NCBI GenBank assembly: GCA_021300125.1
Contig: JAJTHX010000319.1
Coordinates: 1 to 7,666 of the forward strand
From: Betaproteobacteria bacterium
GTDB taxonomy: Bacteria; Pseudomonadota; Gammaproteobacteria; Burkholderiales; SG8-41
DNA length: 7,666 nt
Direction of reading: 5' to 3'
Made by a program: the position numbers and the translations under genes. Positions 5,590 through 7,666 of the stretch are shown one piece after another. The stretch's first letter is position 1. Every line of letters begins with the position of its first letter. The notes under the pieces are model-generated. The model ran no database searches, was not told where the DNA came from, and saw only the letters and a program-made list of their open reading frames with translations.

Positions 5590-7666
5590 ACCGCAGGGGC
5601 CCTGGCAGCTTCGTCATCGGCGATTACTGGAGCCCAGAGGCTGGTGAGATCCTTGCCGCGCTTCAGACTTCGCCCGCGGGGCTTGCCGGCCGCGAGGCGG
5701 CACACCGTCTGGCGTTGCACGGCAGCAACACGGTGGAGTCCGGTGAAGTCGCCTCAGCACTGCGCCTGTTTCTGGCCCAGTTCAGCAGCCCGCTGGTCCT
5801 GATACTCATTGTCGGCGCCGCGATCTCCCTGCTGGTGCAGGATTGGGTCGAAGCCTGGATCATCCTCTCGATCGTGTGCGGCAGCTGCCTGCTCGGCTTC
5901 GTGCAGGAATACCGGGCCTCCAACGCGGTGGCCGCGCTGCGCGCACGTCTGGCACTCCGGGTCCGTGTTCGGCGCGATGGCGTCGTCTCGGTGCTCGACG
6001 CCGCGCTGCTGGTGCCCGGCGATATCGTCGAGCTGGCGGCCGGAAACCTCGTGCCCGCAGACGGGCGCCTGCTCGAGGCGCGCGACTTTCTGGTCAGCGA
6101 GGCCAGCCTGACCGGCGAATCGTTCCCGGTCGAGAAAACCGCTGGCACCCAGCCTCCGGCTACGGCGCCGCCGACGCGGGCCAACTGCGTATACCTCGGC
6201 ACCTCGGTGCGCAGCGGCAAGGCGACGATGCTGGTGGTGCACACCGGCACCGACACCGCCTTCGGCGCGTTGGCCGCCAGCCTGCGCAGACGGCCCGCCG
6301 AAACCGCCTTCAACCGTGGTGTGCGCGATTTCGGCTTCCTGCTGCTGCGGCTGATGATCGTGATGGTGCTGTTCGTGCTGATCGTCAACCAGTGGCTGCA
6401 GCGGCCCGTGCTGGAATCACTGATGTTCGCGATGGCCCTGGCCGTCGGGCTGTCGCCGGAACTGCTGCCTGCGATTGTCAGCGTGATGCTGTCGCACGGG
6501 GCGAGGTCGATGGCACGCGAGGGCGTGATCGTGCGCCGGCTGGAGGCAATCGAGAACCTCGGCAGCATCGATGTGCTGTGTTCCGACAAGACCGGCACGC
6601 TGACCACCGGGCAGATCGTGCTGCAGCAGGCGGTCGATGCCTCGGGCGCGGAATCGACCGAGGTGCTGCGGCTGTCATGGCTCAACGCCGCACTCGAGAC
6701 CGGCATCGATAACCCGCTCGACGCGGCGATCGTCGCCGCCGGCACCCAGGCCGGCCTCTCCCTGACCGGGCATGCCAAGGTGGATGAAATCCCCTATGAC
6801 TTCATGCGCAAGCGGCTGACCATCGTCGTCGCGCCGGCGGTGACACCCGCGGAACACCTGATCATCACCAAGGGCGCGCACCGCGAAGTCCTCGCCGCAT
6901 GCACCGCCGTCGCCGCCGGGGAGGGCAGCGTGCCGCTGGATGCGACAGTGCGCGAGAAACTGGACGTGTATTGCCGGCAGCGCGGTGAAGCGGGGTTTCG
7001 CGTGCTGGCGCTGGCCATCCGGCGGGTGCCTGCCCGCGCCACATACCGGCGCGAGGACGAGGCTGGCATGACGCTGGCGGGTTTCCTGCTGTTTTCCGAC
7101 CCGCCGCGCGCCGACGCCCCGCGTGTCATTGCCGACCTGGCCGGACTTGGCATTCGCCTCAAGGTCATCACCGGCGATAATCGCCACGTCTCCGCCCACC
7201 TCGCCCGTGCGCTCGGTCTCGACCCGGCGGCGATGCTGTGCGGCGCCGAGATCGCCAGGATCGGCGATGAAGCCCTGTGGAGCCTGGCGCCGCGGACCGA
7301 CTTCTTTGTCGAGGTCGATCCACAGCAGAAAGAGCGCATCGTGGCCGCGCTGCAGCGCTGCGGGCATGTCGTGGGATACATGGGCGACGGTATCAACGAC
7401 GCGCCGGCCCTGCATGCCGCGGATATCGGGATTTCAGTCGATGGCGCGACCGATGTGGCCCGCGAAAGCGCCGGTGTGATCCTGCTCAGGCCGGACCTGG
7501 ACGTGCTGCGCAAGGGGATCGAAAGCGGGCGGCGAACCTTTGCCAACACCCTCAAATACATCGCCATCACCAGCAGCGCCAATTTCGGCAACATGCTGAG
7601 CATGGCGCTGGCAACCCCGTTGCTGCCGTTCCTGCCGCTCGCGGCCAAGCAGATTCTGCTCAACAA
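5586..7666 (+). CDS. mgtA: MgtA-like P-type ATPase (probable Mg2+ importer), 3' end beyond the window
   Basis: The frame is open for 693 codons to the window edge. MgtA-type pumps are about 900 aa, so the last transmembrane helices are missing. In order: N-terminal cation-ATPase domain (about 12-60); two membrane helices (about 68-84 and 89-106); actuator domain with TGES (176-179); helices near 250-268 and 278-304, with the M4 motif GLSPELLPAIV (288-298) resembling the GLTPEMLPMIV of MgtA; phosphorylation site DKTGT (D334); nucleotide-binding domain with KGA (429-431); TGDN (529-532); GDGIND (600-605); and a fifth helix region after TFANTLKYI. It should couple ATP hydrolysis to cation transport across the inner membrane, probably inward Mg2+. 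The end, LPFLPLAAKQILLN, also resembles P3A-like pumps, so the substrate is inferred. The ATG at 5586 has GAGG 5 nt upstream. Confidence 0.88.
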   Translation, partial: MNRRGPGSFVIGDYWSPEAGEILAALQTSPAGLAGREAAHRLALHGSNTVESGEVASALRLFLAQFSSPLVLILIVGAAISLLVQDWVEAWIILSIVCGSCLLGFVQEYRASNAVAALRARLALRVRVRRDGVVSVLDAALLVPGDIVELAAGNLVPADGRLLEARDFLVSEASLTGESFPVEKTAGTQPPATAPPTRANCVYLGTSVRSGKATMLVVHTGTDTAFGALAASLRRRPAETAFNRGVRDFGFLLLRLMIVMVLFVLIVNQWLQRPVLESLMFAMALAVGLSPELLPAIVSVMLSHGARSMAREGVIVRRLEAIENLGSIDVLCSDKTGTLTTGQIVLQQAVDASGAESTEVLRLSWLNAALETGIDNPLDAAIVAAGTQAGLSLTGHAKVDEIPYDFMRKRLTIVVAPAVTPAEHLIITKGAHREVLAACTAVAAGEGSVPLDATVREKLDVYCRQRGEAGFRVLALAIRRVPARATYRREDEAGMTLAGFLLFSDPPRADAPRVIADLAGLGIRLKVITGDNRHVSAHLARALGLDPAAMLCGAEIARIGDEALWSLAPRTDFFVEVDPQQKERIVAALQRCGHVVGYMGDGINDAPALHAADIGISVDGATDVARESAGVILLRPDLDVLRKGIESGRRTFANTLKYIAITSSANFGNMLSMALATPLLPFLPLAAKQILLN

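Noticed and set aside
5843..6712. Plus-strand 289-codon ORF in another frame inside the ATPase gene
   Set aside because: It overlaps the actuator and phosphorylation domains of the real gene, and its product is Arg/Gly/Ala-rich without family features.
5663..6778. Long minus-strand ORF (371 codons) opposite the P-type ATPase
   Set aside because: The plus strand carries the unmistakable ATPase motifs. The antisense product is a Ser/Thr/Arg-rich shadow.

Overview
The window is a GC-rich chromosomal segment, most likely from a betaproteobacterium. The evidence is high G/C at third codon positions, two tandem LpxL-family lipid A acyltransferases beside what looks like a divergent metK start, and the order dapF - DUF484 - xerC, which is also known from the dapF-yigA-xerC cluster of gammaproteobacteria. 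Nearly all of it reads as conserved housekeeping sequence. I see no CRISPR array, tRNA, rRNA, transposase, phage gene or defence island.

Layout: positions 1-12 carry four codons on the minus strand that fit the start of metK. A divergent intergenic region (13-142) holds weak promoter-like boxes in both directions. From 143 to 7666 every gene is on the plus strand: an LpxL-family acyltransferase (143-967); a short region of nested inverted repeats (963-1072); a second LpxL-family acyltransferase (1083-1949); a GNAT acetyltransferase (1951-2466); a small YccU-type CoA-binding protein (2474-2887); dapF (2898-3734); a C-rich, G-poor spacer; a DUF484 protein (3834-4469); xerC (4466-5407, GTG start overlapping the previous stop); a 178-nt region holding a hairpin and a 61-codon ORF joined by ATGA overlaps to the genes on both sides; and the first 693 codons of an MgtA-like P-type ATPase, cut by the window edge.

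Functionally, the first part finishes lipid A acylation and the middle makes meso-diaminopimelate for lysine and peptidoglycan. xerC resolves chromosome dimers, and the final gene is a cation pump, probably for Mg2+. Spacings of 1, 7 and 10 nt and the 4-nt overlap suggest co-transcription of at least acyltransferase 2 through dapF, and of DUF484 with xerC.

No wholly new system is evident. The places most worth a second look are the nested inverted repeats between the two acyltransferase genes, the bridging 61-codon ORF and hairpin before the Mg2+-pump gene, and the GNAT/CoA-binding pair inserted ahead of dapF.
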